Below are positions 17,266 through 26,126 of a DNA stretch of 64,000 nucleotides, piece after piece; position 1 is the first letter of the stretch, and each line of letters opens with the position of its first letter. The notes beneath the pieces are model-generated. The model was not told the DNA's origin and did not search any database. It was given only the letters and a program-made list of their open reading frames with translations. Source of the DNA: Chitinophagaceae bacterium (GTDB lineage Bacteria; Bacteroidota; Bacteroidia; Chitinophagales; Chitinophagaceae). A program made the position numbers and the translations under genes. The DNA is taken from the NCBI GenBank assembly GCA_947446645.1, contig CANFHA010000003.1, forward strand, positions 212,573-276,572, given 5' to 3'.

Positions 17266-18636
17266 ATGACGGAACAACAAACCATATTTCTTGCCAAGAG
17301 TGAAGTAAAGGCCAGTGACCTGGAGCATAAGCGCAAGGTAGCGTTCAACATACGCAAGTATAATGATGCGGTAGTGAAGGGCAAGGAGCAGTTTGCCGAC
17401 CTGGAGCTTGCGCGCCAGCAAGCAAAAAATATTAAGTGGAAGGTTATAGAAAACCTGGATAAATACCTGGAGCAGTTCGAGAAAAATTTTACTGCCCGTG
17501 GCGGCAAGCTCATTTGGGCAGAAACTGCCGAGGAGGCACAGCAGGCCATACTCCAGATCTGCCAGGAGAAGAATACAAAGCAGGTAGTGAAGGCAAAGTC
17601 AATGGTGACCGAAGAGATTCACCTCAATGAATTCCTTGCAGAAAACGGCATCGATTCAGTAGAGACTGACCTCGGTGAATATATACAGCAGCTCGATGGC
17701 GAACCGCCATACCACATTGTTACCCCTGCCATGCACAAAAGCAAGGAAGATGTGGCGCGCGTGTTTCACGATAAGCTGGGCACTGAGCCTAACCTTACAC
17801 CACCGGAGATTACTAAAATAGCCCGGCGCAACCTGCGTGAGAAATACATTACGGCACAGGTGGGCATAACCGGTGGCAACTTTCTGCTGGCCGATGTTGG
17901 TGGTGTATGCGTTACAGAGAATGAAGGCAATGCCCGTCTTTCTACCGCTTTTCCGCCTACCCAGATATCAATTATCGGTATCGAAAAGCTGTTGCCATCT
18001 ATCAACGATCTGCAGCTGTTCTGGCCCTTGCTGGCCACCTTCGGCACCGGTCAAAATGTAACTGTATATAATACCATTTTCACTGGTCCGCGCCAGGCCA
18101 CGGAGACTGACGGTCCCGAAGAAATGTATGTGATACTGCTGGACAATGGCCGTACCAACCTGCTGCGAAAAGAAGTGCGCGAAAGCATGTACTGCATACG
18201 TTGCGGCTCTTGCCTCAACGCATGCCCCGTGTATAAGAACATTGGCGGTCATGCTTATGGTGCCACTTACAGCGGTCCCATAGGCGCAGTAATAACACCG
18301 CACCTGCAGGGTATGGCAGAGTTTAAGCACCTTAGCTATGCATCCAGCCTTTGCGGCAACTGTACAGAGGTTTGCCCGGTAAAGATCAACATACACGAGA
18401 TGCTGCTGGAGAACCGCGCTATAGCTACAGACCAGGGCCTGAACGGCTTTAAGGAAAACACCACATGGCGGCTTTGGGAAACTGCAATGCTAAATCGCAC
18501 CTTACTGAACATAGCCAGCCCCTCACTGAAAAACAAAGTAGTCAACAAGCTCTTTAAAGAAAGCTGGGGCAAACATCGTGGCGACATCCACTTTGCCGGG
18601 CAGTCTTTCAATAAAATGTGGAAGACAAGAAGGTAG
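17266..18636 (+). CDS. lutB: LutB-like LUD-domain iron-sulfur protein
   Basis: A 456-residue protein of the LutB/YkgF family, a subunit of the L-lactate utilisation oxidoreductase LutABC. The LUD domain occupies about 60-300. Two [4Fe-4S] motifs follow, CIRCGSCLNACPVY (about 306-320) and CGNCTEVCPVKINI (about 364-378), then a C-terminal helical tail. Length and motifs are normal for LutB. No lutA or lutC lies beside it; the next genes, a DUF7033-like protein 3 bases downstream and an SDR, are unrelated to lactate use. The family call is firm, the lactate role here is inferred. Confidence 0.85.
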   Translation: MTEQQTIFLAKSEVKASDLEHKRKVAFNIRKYNDAVVKGKEQFADLELARQQAKNIKWKVIENLDKYLEQFEKNFTARGGKLIWAETAEEAQQAILQICQEKNTKQVVKAKSMVTEEIHLNEFLAENGIDSVETDLGEYIQQLDGEPPYHIVTPAMHKSKEDVARVFHDKLGTEPNLTPPEITKIARRNLREKYITAQVGITGGNFLLADVGGVCVTENEGNARLSTAFPPTQISIIGIEKLLPSINDLQLFWPLLATFGTGQNVTVYNTIFTGPRQATETDGPEEMYVILLDNGRTNLLRKEVRESMYCIRCGSCLNACPVYKNIGGHAYGATYSGPIGAVITPHLQGMAEFKHLSYASSLCGNCTEVCPVKINIHEMLLENRAIATDQGLNGFKENTTWRLWETAMLNRTLLNIASPSLKNKVVNKLFKESWGKHRGDIHFAGQSFNKMWKTRR

Positions 18637-18639
18637 CTT

Positions 18640-19968
18640 ATGGAAACTGTAGTTGTATATAGCGCCGGTACCAGTGCACGTCTCAAATTCGTTTTAGACT
18701 GGGTATTGAAGGAACGGTTGCACATCAGCTACACCATCACCACCAACGAAGCAGACATTGCCGGACTGCCGTTTTTCATCTCCTACGGTAAGAAGTTACC
18801 AAACAGCATTTCCATACCCGATGAGCAACTGCTCTGGGGAAAAGGAATACAAAAAACAGATCCGAAAACCGCCTCATGGAACAACATACCCACACTGTTC
18901 GATGCAGCAGATAAAGGGTGCGACCTGCCGTTCGACATGTTCTCGGCCATCTTCTACCTGCTCAGCCGATACGAGGAGTACTATACGCAAAAGCAGGATA
19001 AGCATGGACGCTACCCGGCATCACAAAGCATACTGTACAAAAAAAGCTGGTTGCTTCGTCCGCTGGTAGATGAGTGGGTCACAGCATTCAGAAAAAAGCT
19101 GGTAGCGGCATCTGGCCTGCATATTGCCCCCACGCAGTTTATATTCCAGCCTACCTATGATATAGACATGGCCTACTCGCACCTCTACAAAGGTGTGGGC
19201 CGGATAATGGGCGCTTACGTGCGCGCACTCATCAAGGGCGATGTGAAGCAGATCAACGAGCGCACGAAAGTGCTGAAGAAGAAACAGAAGGACCCCTATG
19301 ACTCTTTCCGGTGGCTCCGCCAGCTGCATAAACAGTACGAGCTCAGGCCGCTCTACTTTGTCTTGTGTTCCCTCAAAACAACCCAGTACGACAAGAACGT
19401 GCATCCGGAACACCCCGCCATGGTGCGCGTTATAAAGAACCTCGCTAAAGAAGGAACTATAGGTATGCACCCGTCCTATTATCATGATCGGAGCACTGTT
19501 ATGGATAGCGAGAAGGCAGTGCTGGAGCAGGTCTCAGGTACAACCATAAATATCTCCCGGCAGCACTATATACGAGTGCGCCTGCCGCAGACATACCACA
19601 TGCTGCTGGAAAAAGGTATAACCGAAGATTACAGCATGGGCTATGGTTCACACCTGGGTTTCAGGGCGGGCACGGGCAATTCCTTCCCGTGGTACGACCT
19701 CGAAAAGGAAATGGTTACCGCGCTTCGTATTTATCCGTTCTGTTTTATGGATACTACGGCCCACCACGAATCTAAGCTGTCGGTAGCCGAGGCCTTTGGC
19801 CGGCTCGATGCCATGGCTGCAAAGCTGCAGCAAACCGGCAGTACCATGATAACCGTATTCCACAACTTCTCCCTCGGCACCAGTGCCGAGTGGAAGGGCT
19901 GGCGAAATGCGTATGACCATTTTATCCGCGAGCAGGCAACCATACTCACACAGCACAATTTGGTATAG
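18640..19968 (+). CDS. Polysaccharide-deacetylase-like protein with DUF7033-type N-terminus
   Basis: A 442-residue cytosolic-looking protein with no signal peptide. The N-terminal part (about 1-140, including DMFSAIFYLLSRYEEY and HGRYPASQS) fits the DUF7033 region that precedes NodB-like folds in Bacteroidota. The C-terminal part has NodB-like pieces: PTYDIDMAY (first Asp motif), GMHPSYYHD (His motif) and DYSMGYGSHLGFRAGT. I cannot confirm all metal ligands by eye. The start lies three bases after the lutB stop, so the genes are probably co-transcribed. The function is likely carbohydrate de-N-acetylation, but this is inference. Confidence 0.65.
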   Translation: METVVVYSAGTSARLKFVLDWVLKERLHISYTITTNEADIAGLPFFISYGKKLPNSISIPDEQLLWGKGIQKTDPKTASWNNIPTLFDAADKGCDLPFDMFSAIFYLLSRYEEYYTQKQDKHGRYPASQSILYKKSWLLRPLVDEWVTAFRKKLVAASGLHIAPTQFIFQPTYDIDMAYSHLYKGVGRIMGAYVRALIKGDVKQINERTKVLKKKQKDPYDSFRWLRQLHKQYELRPLYFVLCSLKTTQYDKNVHPEHPAMVRVIKNLAKEGTIGMHPSYYHDRSTVMDSEKAVLEQVSGTTINISRQHYIRVRLPQTYHMLLEKGITEDYSMGYGSHLGFRAGTGNSFPWYDLEKEMVTALRIYPFCFMDTTAHHESKLSVAEAFGRLDAMAAKLQQTGSTMITVFHNFSLGTSAEWKGWRNAYDHFIREQATILTQHNLV

Positions 19969-19970
19969 TT

Positions 19971-20633
19971 ATGAAAATAAGAGCAATAGTTACCGGGGCA
20001 ACAGGCATGGTAGGAGAGGGCGTGCTCATAGAGTGCCTGCAACACCCCGATGTAGAGGCTGTGCTGGTGATAAACAGGAAGCCGTGCGGCATCACACACC
20101 CTAAGTTGAAAGAGATACTGCACAGCGATTTCCTGGACATAACGCCAATAGCCGCGCAGCTAACCGGGTACAATGCCTGCTTCTTTTGCCTTGGCGTCTC
20201 GTCCATTGGCATGGCAGAAGCGGACTATACACGCGTCACGCACGATCTTACACTGCATGTAGCTGGTGTGCTCGCGCAGCAAAACCCCGGTATGACGTTC
20301 ATCTACGTTTCCGGTGCAGGCACAGACAGCACAGAGAAAGGCCGCAGCATGTGGGCCCGTGTAAAGGGTAGAACAGAGAACGACCTGATGAAGCTGCCAT
20401 TCAAAGCGGCCTACATGTTCCGCCCGGGCATGATGAAAGCCACCCCCGGCCAGAAAAATCTCCTAAAGGCGTACAAATACTTTGCGTGGCTTTACCCCAT
20501 ACTCCGTGTGGTGATGCCCTCTGCAGCCTGCACACTAAAAGAGGTAGGCATAGCCATGATAAACGCAGCCCGTTTCGGAGCCGGCAAGAAAATAATTGAA
20601 GTAAAGGATATGGTGGAACTGGCGAAGAAGTAA
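19971..20633 (+). CDS. NAD(P)-binding atypical short-chain dehydrogenase/epimerase
   Basis: A 220-residue Rossmann protein. The N-terminal glycine motif TGATGMVG binds NAD(P). A YVSGAGTD segment and the later RPGMM are typical of the atypical SDR group with NAD-dependent epimerase-like and HTATIP2-like members. The canonical YxxxK active site is not evident, so a redox sensor or quinone-reductase-like role is possible. It begins two bases after the DUF7033-like gene and likely shares its operon with the LutB-like gene. The substrate is unknown. Confidence 0.8.
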   Translation: MKIRAIVTGATGMVGEGVLIECLQHPDVEAVLVINRKPCGITHPKLKEILHSDFLDITPIAAQLTGYNACFFCLGVSSIGMAEADYTRVTHDLTLHVAGVLAQQNPGMTFIYVSGAGTDSTEKGRSMWARVKGRTENDLMKLPFKAAYMFRPGMMKATPGQKNLLKAYKYFAWLYPILRVVMPSAACTLKEVGIAMINAARFGAGKKIIEVKDMVELAKK

Positions 20634-20775
20634 GTATATTTTGTGCCTCGGGACATAAGAATTTCAGCACCATGTCAATAGCTCGGCTTTTAAGCCGGGT
20701 GCTCTAAGCAGTAACCGATAAGGCTTCAGCCGAAAAACTGGCGGTGTATTTTAAAGCCCATTTGGTATTACTACC

Positions 20776-20848
20776 CGCCCTTTGCGATCTTGAAAACAAT
20801 ATAGGGAAGCTGCGTCTTTGCGGGAGAATTTTTGCGCGATGATCTAAT
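20776..20848. repeat. CTTTGCG dispersed repeat, copy C
   Basis: Matches the order of blocks in 10297-10374, with CCTTTGCGATCTTGAAAACAA, GCGTCTTTGCGGGAGAA and TTTTTGCGCGATGATCTA. It lies between convergent genes. Confidence 0.55.
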
Positions 20849-20853
20849 GAATA

Positions 20854-21588
20854 CTACTTCCGTATAAACACCCGCGTACCTGTACCTATAAACGTATACA
20901 GCTCATCTATGTCTTTATTCTTCAGCGCTATGCAGCCATCCGTCCAGCCCACGCTTAGCTCTATCATATCATCGCCATTCTTCCATATGCCATGTATGCC
21001 CACATCGCCGCCTATAGCTGCCGATGGCGGTATAGCACCCTGCGCCTTCATCCTGTTGAATGCCGCAACCGACGAGTCATTAGGGTAGTTGAGCAGCATG
21101 CATTTATTGTACTTGGAGTTTGGGTTCTTGGTTTTTATGGTGAACCATCCTTCCGGTGTGCAGCGGTCACCTTCCATCTTCTTGTTCTCCATAGGCTTCG
21201 GCCCAAACACAGCTTTGTATGATCGTATCTTCTTGCGTCTGTAGAAAAGGTCTAGGTTGTACTTCGATTTGTTTACTACCACAAGCAGTGAGTCTTTATT
21301 CAGCGTATCCGGGTTTATGGGCGTATGCATCCGCTCGTAAGAGGGTATAGTCGTTGTCTCAGTAATGCGTTGGTCACCCAGGTAGTATTGTAAGGTGCGC
21401 ACAAGGTCGCCGTTTCTGTCCTTATGCTCCTCCAGCACCTTTATATCGCGTGGGCGCAGCTGCACATCCGGCTTTTGGTTCTTGTTAGGTTTCCCCTTCA
21501 CCTGTGCTCCGCATGCAAAAGCTATCAACAGCAACGGCGTCACCAGCATCAACCACTTCCAACTCATTTTTTCGGCGCATTGCCTCAT
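20854..21588 (-). CDS. L,D-transpeptidase (YkuD domain), exported
   Basis: A 244-residue exported enzyme that should form 3-3 cross-links in peptidoglycan or attach proteins to it. The signal sequence lies at about 9-28 (MSWKWLML to ACGAQ). The YkuD domain spans about 100-243, with GIHG (His199) and the catalytic TDGCIAL (Cys219). A basic Pro/Lys linker joins the two. The ATG at 21588 is used here; ATG at 21567 (MSWKW) would give a shorter and neater signal peptide and is equally likely. It is the last gene before the dispersed repeat and convergent SDR gene. Confidence 0.88.
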   Translation of the reverse strand: MRQCAEKMSWKWLMLVTPLLLIAFACGAQVKGKPNKNQKPDVQLRPRDIKVLEEHKDRNGDLVRTLQYYLGDQRITETTTIPSYERMHTPINPDTLNKDSLLVVVNKSKYNLDLFYRRKKIRSYKAVFGPKPMENKKMEGDRCTPEGWFTIKTKNPNSKYNKCMLLNYPNDSSVAAFNRMKAQGAIPPSAAIGGDVGIHGIWKNGDDMIELSVGWTDGCIALKNKDIDELYTFIGTGTRVFIRK

Positions 21589-21666
21589 GCTAGGGGTATC
21601 TTTATATCCTCACGAAACTAAGAAAAAATCTGAAGATGGTAAGTGCTGCTGCTGAATAATAAGGAG

Positions 21667-22314
21667 CTATTTGCTCAGCTGTTTGTACTCTTCGTACGAG
21701 ATCATTTTGTAGTCTGCCGGTATCCGGAATACAGCATTTTCCTGCGGGCCCATTTCCAGTTTTTCCGTATCAAACTCCATACCTATGCCATGCTCGTCGG
21801 TATACGAGTAGCGCAGTGGTAAAAACTTAGCATCGGGAAATCGCTCAAAAGTGATTGGTTGCAACGGATACCACTCTTTAGAATAGTAGATCTCTGCGGA
21901 AGCACCGTTTTTATAGGCCACCTTACCCTTGTTCACCACATATCCCGCTATCGTCTTGCTGTCATTTCCTGCATCGGTAAGTGTAAAGCCGTTAAACGGC
22001 TGTTGCAGTTTCTGCATGTCGTCCATCCGCAACTGTATCGCATACTTTTTGCCGTTCCTGTTCTGCAGCGAATTCACTGCACCACTACCACAGTCAATGA
22101 TAACTATATCCTCAAAGCCATTGTCCAGCTTTAGCTCCTTTTTTATATGTGGTCCCTTAAAAGTGAAAGTATAGTTACCCCTGTATACTCTGCCATCTGC
22201 CGCTGTCAGTTTCACTTTATAGGCCAGTATTCCTTCGGTAAATGCCTTTTGCGCTGCCAGGCGTAGCGAGGCTGGCAGCAACATCAACAGTAAAGCAACA
22301 ATTCTAAAACTCAT
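21667..22314 (-). CDS. Exported protein of unknown function
   Basis: A 215-residue protein with a clear Sec signal peptide (about 1-21, cut near LAAQ). The mature chain alternates beta-prone segments (RVYRGNYTFTFKG, KTIAGYVVNKGKVAY, EIYYSKEWYP), the general look of DUF4412-like or GLPGLI-type beta-rich periplasmic proteins. I cannot assign it firmly. It stands alone between the L,D-transpeptidase gene in the same direction and a divergent protease gene. Confidence 0.6.
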   Translation of the reverse strand: MSFRIVALLLMLLPASLRLAAQKAFTEGILAYKVKLTAADGRVYRGNYTFTFKGPHIKKELKLDNGFEDIVIIDCGSGAVNSLQNRNGKKYAIQLRMDDMQKLQQPFNGFTLTDAGNDSKTIAGYVVNKGKVAYKNGASAEIYYSKEWYPLQPITFERFPDAKFLPLRYSYTDEHGIGMEFDTEKLEMGPQENAVFRIPADYKMISYEEYKQLSK

Positions 22315-22474
22315 GGTACGGAAGTGAAAATAAATACCTGCCGCTTTACCCGCGGCCTTAATCCATACAAATTACCATAATTATAGGATTCTCAACACGA
22401 TTTAGTCATCTTTAACAGTTTTTTGAAAGCGTAAATTCGTACATTGCTTAGTCCTAAATAAGAGATATAGCGTT

Positions 22475-24160
22475 ATGAGATTGATCGGGAGAATCAAAAG
22501 ATCAAAGGGTTTCATTGCAGGTGTGGCGCTTACCGTTACTGCTTTCCTGTTCATACATGGCCGCAGCAACGATCAGTATTTTGAAATATCCAAGAACCTG
22601 GATGTTTATTCCAATGTAGTGAAGGAGCTGAATACCTATTACGTAGACCCCATAGAACCTGGGAAGCTGGTGAAAGCCGGCGTTGATGCCATGCTCGAGG
22701 ATCTGGACCCGTATACTAACTACATTACCGAGTCTGACATAGAAGAATATGAGTTTATGACCACCGGTAAGTATGGTGGCATAGGCGCTAATATGCACCG
22801 CAAGGGAGAAGACATCTTTATAGGCGATGTGTATGAGAATAGCCCGGCACAGAAAGCAGGCCTCCATCCCGGTGACATGGTAGAGACTATTGACAACCAG
22901 GTTGTAAAAGGTAAAAGCATTGATGACCTTGGTTTGTTGCTGAAGGGATCACCCGGCACGCAGATAACCATTAAGATAAAGGATGCCTTTACACACCAGG
23001 TATCGCAGAAGATCATTACCCGTAGCGAGATAGAAATATCCAGCGTGCCCTATGCAAGCTTGCTGGGGGCTCAAAACAATATCGCTTATGTTCGCCTCAC
23101 CCAGTTTACACAGGGGTGCGCAAGGTTAGTAAAAGATGCGTTCGACAGCCTGCAGAAAGCACAGCCGGGGTTGAAGGGCCTTGTTCTCGATCTCCGGAAT
23201 AATCCAGGTGGCCTTGTAGAAGAAGCAGTGCAGATCTGCAACATCTTTGTAGATAAGGGACAGACCGTTGTAACTACAAAGGGTAAGATACCAGATCTGG
23301 ACAAGGATTATAAAACGCAGGGTCTTGTCTGGAACAAGACATTGCCACTCACTGTGCTCGTAAATCACTCGTCTGCATCGGCTTCAGAGATAGTAGCAGG
23401 TACTATGCAGGATCTCGACCGTGGTGTAATAATAGGAGAGCGTTCCTATGGCAAGGGCCTTGTGCAGGTGGTGCATCCGTTGGGCTTTAATGCGCGGCTT
23501 AAGTTGACCATTGCCCGTTATTACACGCCCAGTGGCCGCTGTATACAGGCGCTCGATTATACCCATCGCAATGCAGACGGCAGTGTAGGTTATGTACCGG
23601 ACTCGCTGAAAAAATCTTATAAAACAAAGAGTGGCCGCACCGTGCTTAGCGGTGGCGGAATTGCTGCCGATGTGCAGGTGAAAGATGAACCTATGAGCAG
23701 CATAGCAGTTACACTGTACACTAAAAATTACATGTTCGACTATGCTACAGAGTATGCCAGCAAGCATACTACCATCCCTGTCGCAGGCAACTTTGTGCTC
23801 TCTGATGCGGAGTTTGCAGACTTCCAGAAATGGCTGGGCAATAAAGACTACTCCTACAAAACCGAGACGGAGGAAATGTATGACTCTCTGAAAAAAATGG
23901 CTGAAAAGGAAAAGTACTTTGATGATGCCAAACAGGAATTCGAGGCGTTGAGAAACAAAATTTCACACGACAAAAAACAGGACCTGCTTAAGCACAAAGA
24001 GCAGGTGAAGGAAATGCTGGAGAACGAGATTGCCTCGCGCTATTACTACACGCGCGGTCGCATAGCCCAGGCTATGCAGTATGATAAAGAGGTGGAGAAA
24101 GCAGTTAGCTTACTTGCTCAGCCTGCAGCATACGAAGCCATTCTCAATCCATCAAAGTAA
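22475..24160 (+). CDS. C-terminal processing peptidase, S41 family
   Basis: A 561-residue Tsp/CtpA-type serine protease with an N-terminal membrane anchor or signal (about 12-29), a PDZ domain (about 95-185, with GGIGANM and AGLHPGDMVETI) and the S41 catalytic region. The SASASEIVAG motif (about 300-309) holds the nucleophile Ser, and RSYGKGLVQ holds the general base Lys327. A long C-terminal coiled, charged region (about 440-550) follows, common in Bacteroidota members. It probably acts in the periplasm on C-terminally exposed substrates. A strong terminator lies directly downstream. Confidence 0.92.
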   Translation: MRLIGRIKRSKGFIAGVALTVTAFLFIHGRSNDQYFEISKNLDVYSNVVKELNTYYVDPIEPGKLVKAGVDAMLEDLDPYTNYITESDIEEYEFMTTGKYGGIGANMHRKGEDIFIGDVYENSPAQKAGLHPGDMVETIDNQVVKGKSIDDLGLLLKGSPGTQITIKIKDAFTHQVSQKIITRSEIEISSVPYASLLGAQNNIAYVRLTQFTQGCARLVKDAFDSLQKAQPGLKGLVLDLRNNPGGLVEEAVQICNIFVDKGQTVVTTKGKIPDLDKDYKTQGLVWNKTLPLTVLVNHSSASASEIVAGTMQDLDRGVIIGERSYGKGLVQVVHPLGFNARLKLTIARYYTPSGRCIQALDYTHRNADGSVGYVPDSLKKSYKTKSGRTVLSGGGIAADVQVKDEPMSSIAVTLYTKNYMFDYATEYASKHTTIPVAGNFVLSDAEFADFQKWLGNKDYSYKTETEEMYDSLKKMAEKEKYFDDAKQEFEALRNKISHDKKQDLLKHKEQVKEMLENEIASRYYYTRGRIAQAMQYDKEVEKAVSLLAQPAAYEAILNPSK

Positions 24161-24197
24161 CAATTTATGGAGCGCGCAGTGTGCTCAGCTTATAGAT

Positions 24198-24226
24198 ATA
24201 GAGGCCTGCGGGCCTCTATTCTTTTT
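24198..24226 (+). terminator. Intrinsic terminator of the S41 peptidase gene
   Basis: Perfect 9-bp stem ATAGAGGCC / GGCCTCTAT, loop TGCG, then TTCTTTTT. It overlaps the stop codon of the convergent pabA-like gene by four bases. Confidence 0.85.
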
Positions 24227-24788
24227 CACCGATCCGTGCCCAATTTTTTAGTAAGCTTAGCCCATATTCAGTACCCACAGACTCCGGGTGAAATTGCACC
24301 CCTATGCACGAATGCCCTTTGTGCGCCAGGGCCATTACTGTCCCGTCATTTGTAGTTGCTAAGATGTCAAGCGGTGTATTTTCAAATGAATTCACCGCCA
24401 GTGAATGGTATCGCATGGCAGTAAAAGGGGAGGGGATACCTCGGAAGAGAGGATGCCCGCCATGTATCACCTCGCTCGTCTTTCCATGCATGGGGTAGGC
24501 TGCATGCACCAACTGTGCGCCAAAGTACATACCCAGCGCCTGGTGCCCCAGGCATACACCCAGTATCGGGGTGGTTTTGTGAAATGTATCTATCACCTGC
24601 ATGCTAATGCCCGCCTGCAGTGGCGTCTCAGGCCCCGGGGAGATGATAATGCGGGAAGGTGCTAAAGCTTGCAGTTCCGCTACCGATATTTCGTCATTGC
24701 GGTACACCGCACATTCGTTGCCGGTCTGCAGCAGGTAGTCGTGCAATATGTAAGTGAACGAATCGTAGTTATCAATGAGTACCCACAT
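24216..24788 (-). CDS. pabA: Anthranilate/aminodeoxychorismate synthase glutamine amidotransferase
   Basis: A 190-residue class I glutamine amidotransferase. Nucleophile Cys in GVCLGHQALG, the oxyanion region SPGPETPLQAGIS, and the His-Glu pair in GVQFHPESVGTEYG. The family covers TrpG and PabA, which supply ammonia for anthranilate or 4-amino-4-deoxychorismate. With no trp or pab genes beside it, and cvpA overlapping it by 17 bases upstream, PabA is the better guess because TrpG normally lies in a trp cluster. The gene symbol is tentative. Confidence 0.88.
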   Translation of the reverse strand: MWVLIDNYDSFTYILHDYLLQTGNECAVYRNDEISVAELQALAPSRIIISPGPETPLQAGISMQVIDTFHKTTPILGVCLGHQALGMYFGAQLVHAAYPMHGKTSEVIHGGHPLFRGIPSPFTAMRYHSLAVNSFENTPLDILATTNDGTVMALAHKGHSCIGVQFHPESVGTEYGLSLLKNWARIGEKE

Positions 24789-25323
24789 CGCCCGGTATTT
24801 TCTTGTTTACGGCATCAAAGAAACTTTCAAGTTTTCCAAAAGTGTCCTTAAAATAGGGTACCAACTTGCCCACCTGGTCAAAGAACCACGGTGCCACCCT
24901 CGACAGGTAGGGATATGTTTTCGAACCCGCTATAGCCTCAGCACCTATTATATGCATATGTGCGCCTATCCACAATAGGGAGCTCCACAGCACTATACCT
25001 AGGAACAGGTAAAGCCCGCCGCCTATCAGCCTGTTCACCATACCAAGCATCATCGTTTCCACGGCTTTTTGCAGCAGTTTGGCAATAAGGTTCACCAGTA
25101 TCACCACACCCACAAACAAAATAATGTAACTGATCACCTGCACCCAGCCAGATGTAACCCAGCCTTTGGCAAGCAGCCATGCCGCAAATGATTGGGACAA
25201 TTTTAATGCACACAGTATCCCGAGCAGTATGCCCAAAACAGAAAACGCGGCTACTATAAAACCTTTAGTGTAGCCGCGTATAAAAAATAAAACAAGTAGT
25301 AAGATCCCAATTACATCAAGCAT
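24772..25323 (-). CDS. CvpA-family membrane protein
   Basis: A 183-residue inner-membrane protein with four hydrophobic segments. The N-terminal DVIGILLLVLFFIRGYTKGF and the following GILLGILCALKLS are the CvpA signature (colicin V production family, a conserved envelope protein with no settled biochemical role). The C-terminal tail is amphipathic and ends DVGTH. Its 3' end overlaps the amidotransferase gene by 17 bases, so the two are translationally coupled. Confidence 0.85.
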   Translation of the reverse strand: MLDVIGILLLVLFFIRGYTKGFIVAAFSVLGILLGILCALKLSQSFAAWLLAKGWVTSGWVQVISYIILFVGVVILVNLIAKLLQKAVETMMLGMVNRLIGGGLYLFLGIVLWSSLLWIGAHMHIIGAEAIAGSKTYPYLSRVAPWFFDQVGKLVPYFKDTFGKLESFFDAVNKKIPGDVGTH

Positions 25324-25353
25324 CTTGCAAATTCAAGAGTGTATTTCTTTCCG

Positions 25354-25501
25354 ATGTGCCACACCTCAACGGTGTGCCGCATTTATCCGGTCATCCCAGG
25401 TGTCCCACACCTTCAGGTGTATGGGACACCTAAATTATTCCAACGTGCCACAACTATTTGATCGTACTAGGTGTCCCACACCTCCAAGGTGTGGGACACC
25501 T
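25354..25501. repeat. Cluster of three related palindromes (AGGTGTCCCACACCT type)
   Basis: Perfect 15-bp stem at 25469-25501 (AGGTGTCCCACACCT, loop CCA, mirror arm). An imperfect one with two extra bases lies at 25398-25431, and a degenerate one (GTGCCACACC / GGTGTGCC) at 25354-25382. They sit in the divergence-free gap between yqeY and cvpA, both minus strand. Confidence 0.8.
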
Positions 25502-25516
25502 AAGCGTTACATATCA

Positions 25517-25966
25517 TTAAGCCAGCAACTGCTTTACCATTTCTGATATCGCTTTACCATCGGTTTTGCCTGCCAGTTGTTTGCTGGCCACGCCCATTAC
25601 CTTGCCCATATCTGCCGGCGACTTAGCGCCTAACTGGTCTATTATCGCTTTTACTTCCGTCCTTAGCTCATCGGCAGACATTTGCTGGGGCAGGAATTTT
25701 TCTATGATTGCCAGCTCTTCCCTTTCCTTTGCAGCAAGGTCTTCGCGGTTTTGTTTTACGAAGATGTCCAGTGAGTCGCGGCGTTGCTTAGCCATTTTCT
25801 GGAGCATCTTTAGTTCCGTAGCCTCGCTGATCTCGCCATTAGCGCCCTCTGCAGTTTTTTCAATGATTATTGCAGCCTTAATAGCACGAAGACTACGCAA
25901 TGCGGCTTCATCCTTCGCGCGCATTGCGTTCTTCAACTCGTCCATTACTTTCGTTTCGAGAGACAT
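25517..25966 (-). CDS. GatB/YqeY-domain protein
   Basis: A 149-residue stand-alone YqeY protein. Markers are the N-terminal ALRSLRAIKAAIIIEKTA, the central EREELAIIEKFLPQQMS and the C-terminal DMGKVMGVASKQLAGKTDGK, where the last block is the conserved Asn/Asp-Gly tRNA-binding-like tail shared with GatB. The family is linked to tRNA-dependent amidotransferases by homology, but the role of free YqeY is unsettled. A palindrome cluster lies directly downstream of its stop. The length is normal. Confidence 0.9.
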   Translation of the reverse strand: MSLETKVMDELKNAMRAKDEAALRSLRAIKAAIIIEKTAEGANGEISEATELKMLQKMAKQRRDSLDIFVKQNREDLAAKEREELAIIEKFLPQQMSADELRTEVKAIIDQLGAKSPADMGKVMGVASKQLAGKTDGKAISEMVKQLLA

Positions 25967-26126
25967 ATTTTTTTTGATGTTTTTAAGTTGTAGTTAGGAA
26001 TCAGGAATTCGTTATTGGGAATGGGATCGTTGTTTTTAATGTTCAGTTCTCCACAATTGCCAGAGCAGTGTGATAGATCTCGGTATTGTACTATAATCCC
26101 AATCCTCAATTACAAAATCCAAAGAG

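Noticed and set aside
25354..25501. Possible CRISPR array
   Set aside because: Only three unequal palindromes with irregular spacing, no constant spacer length and no cas genes.
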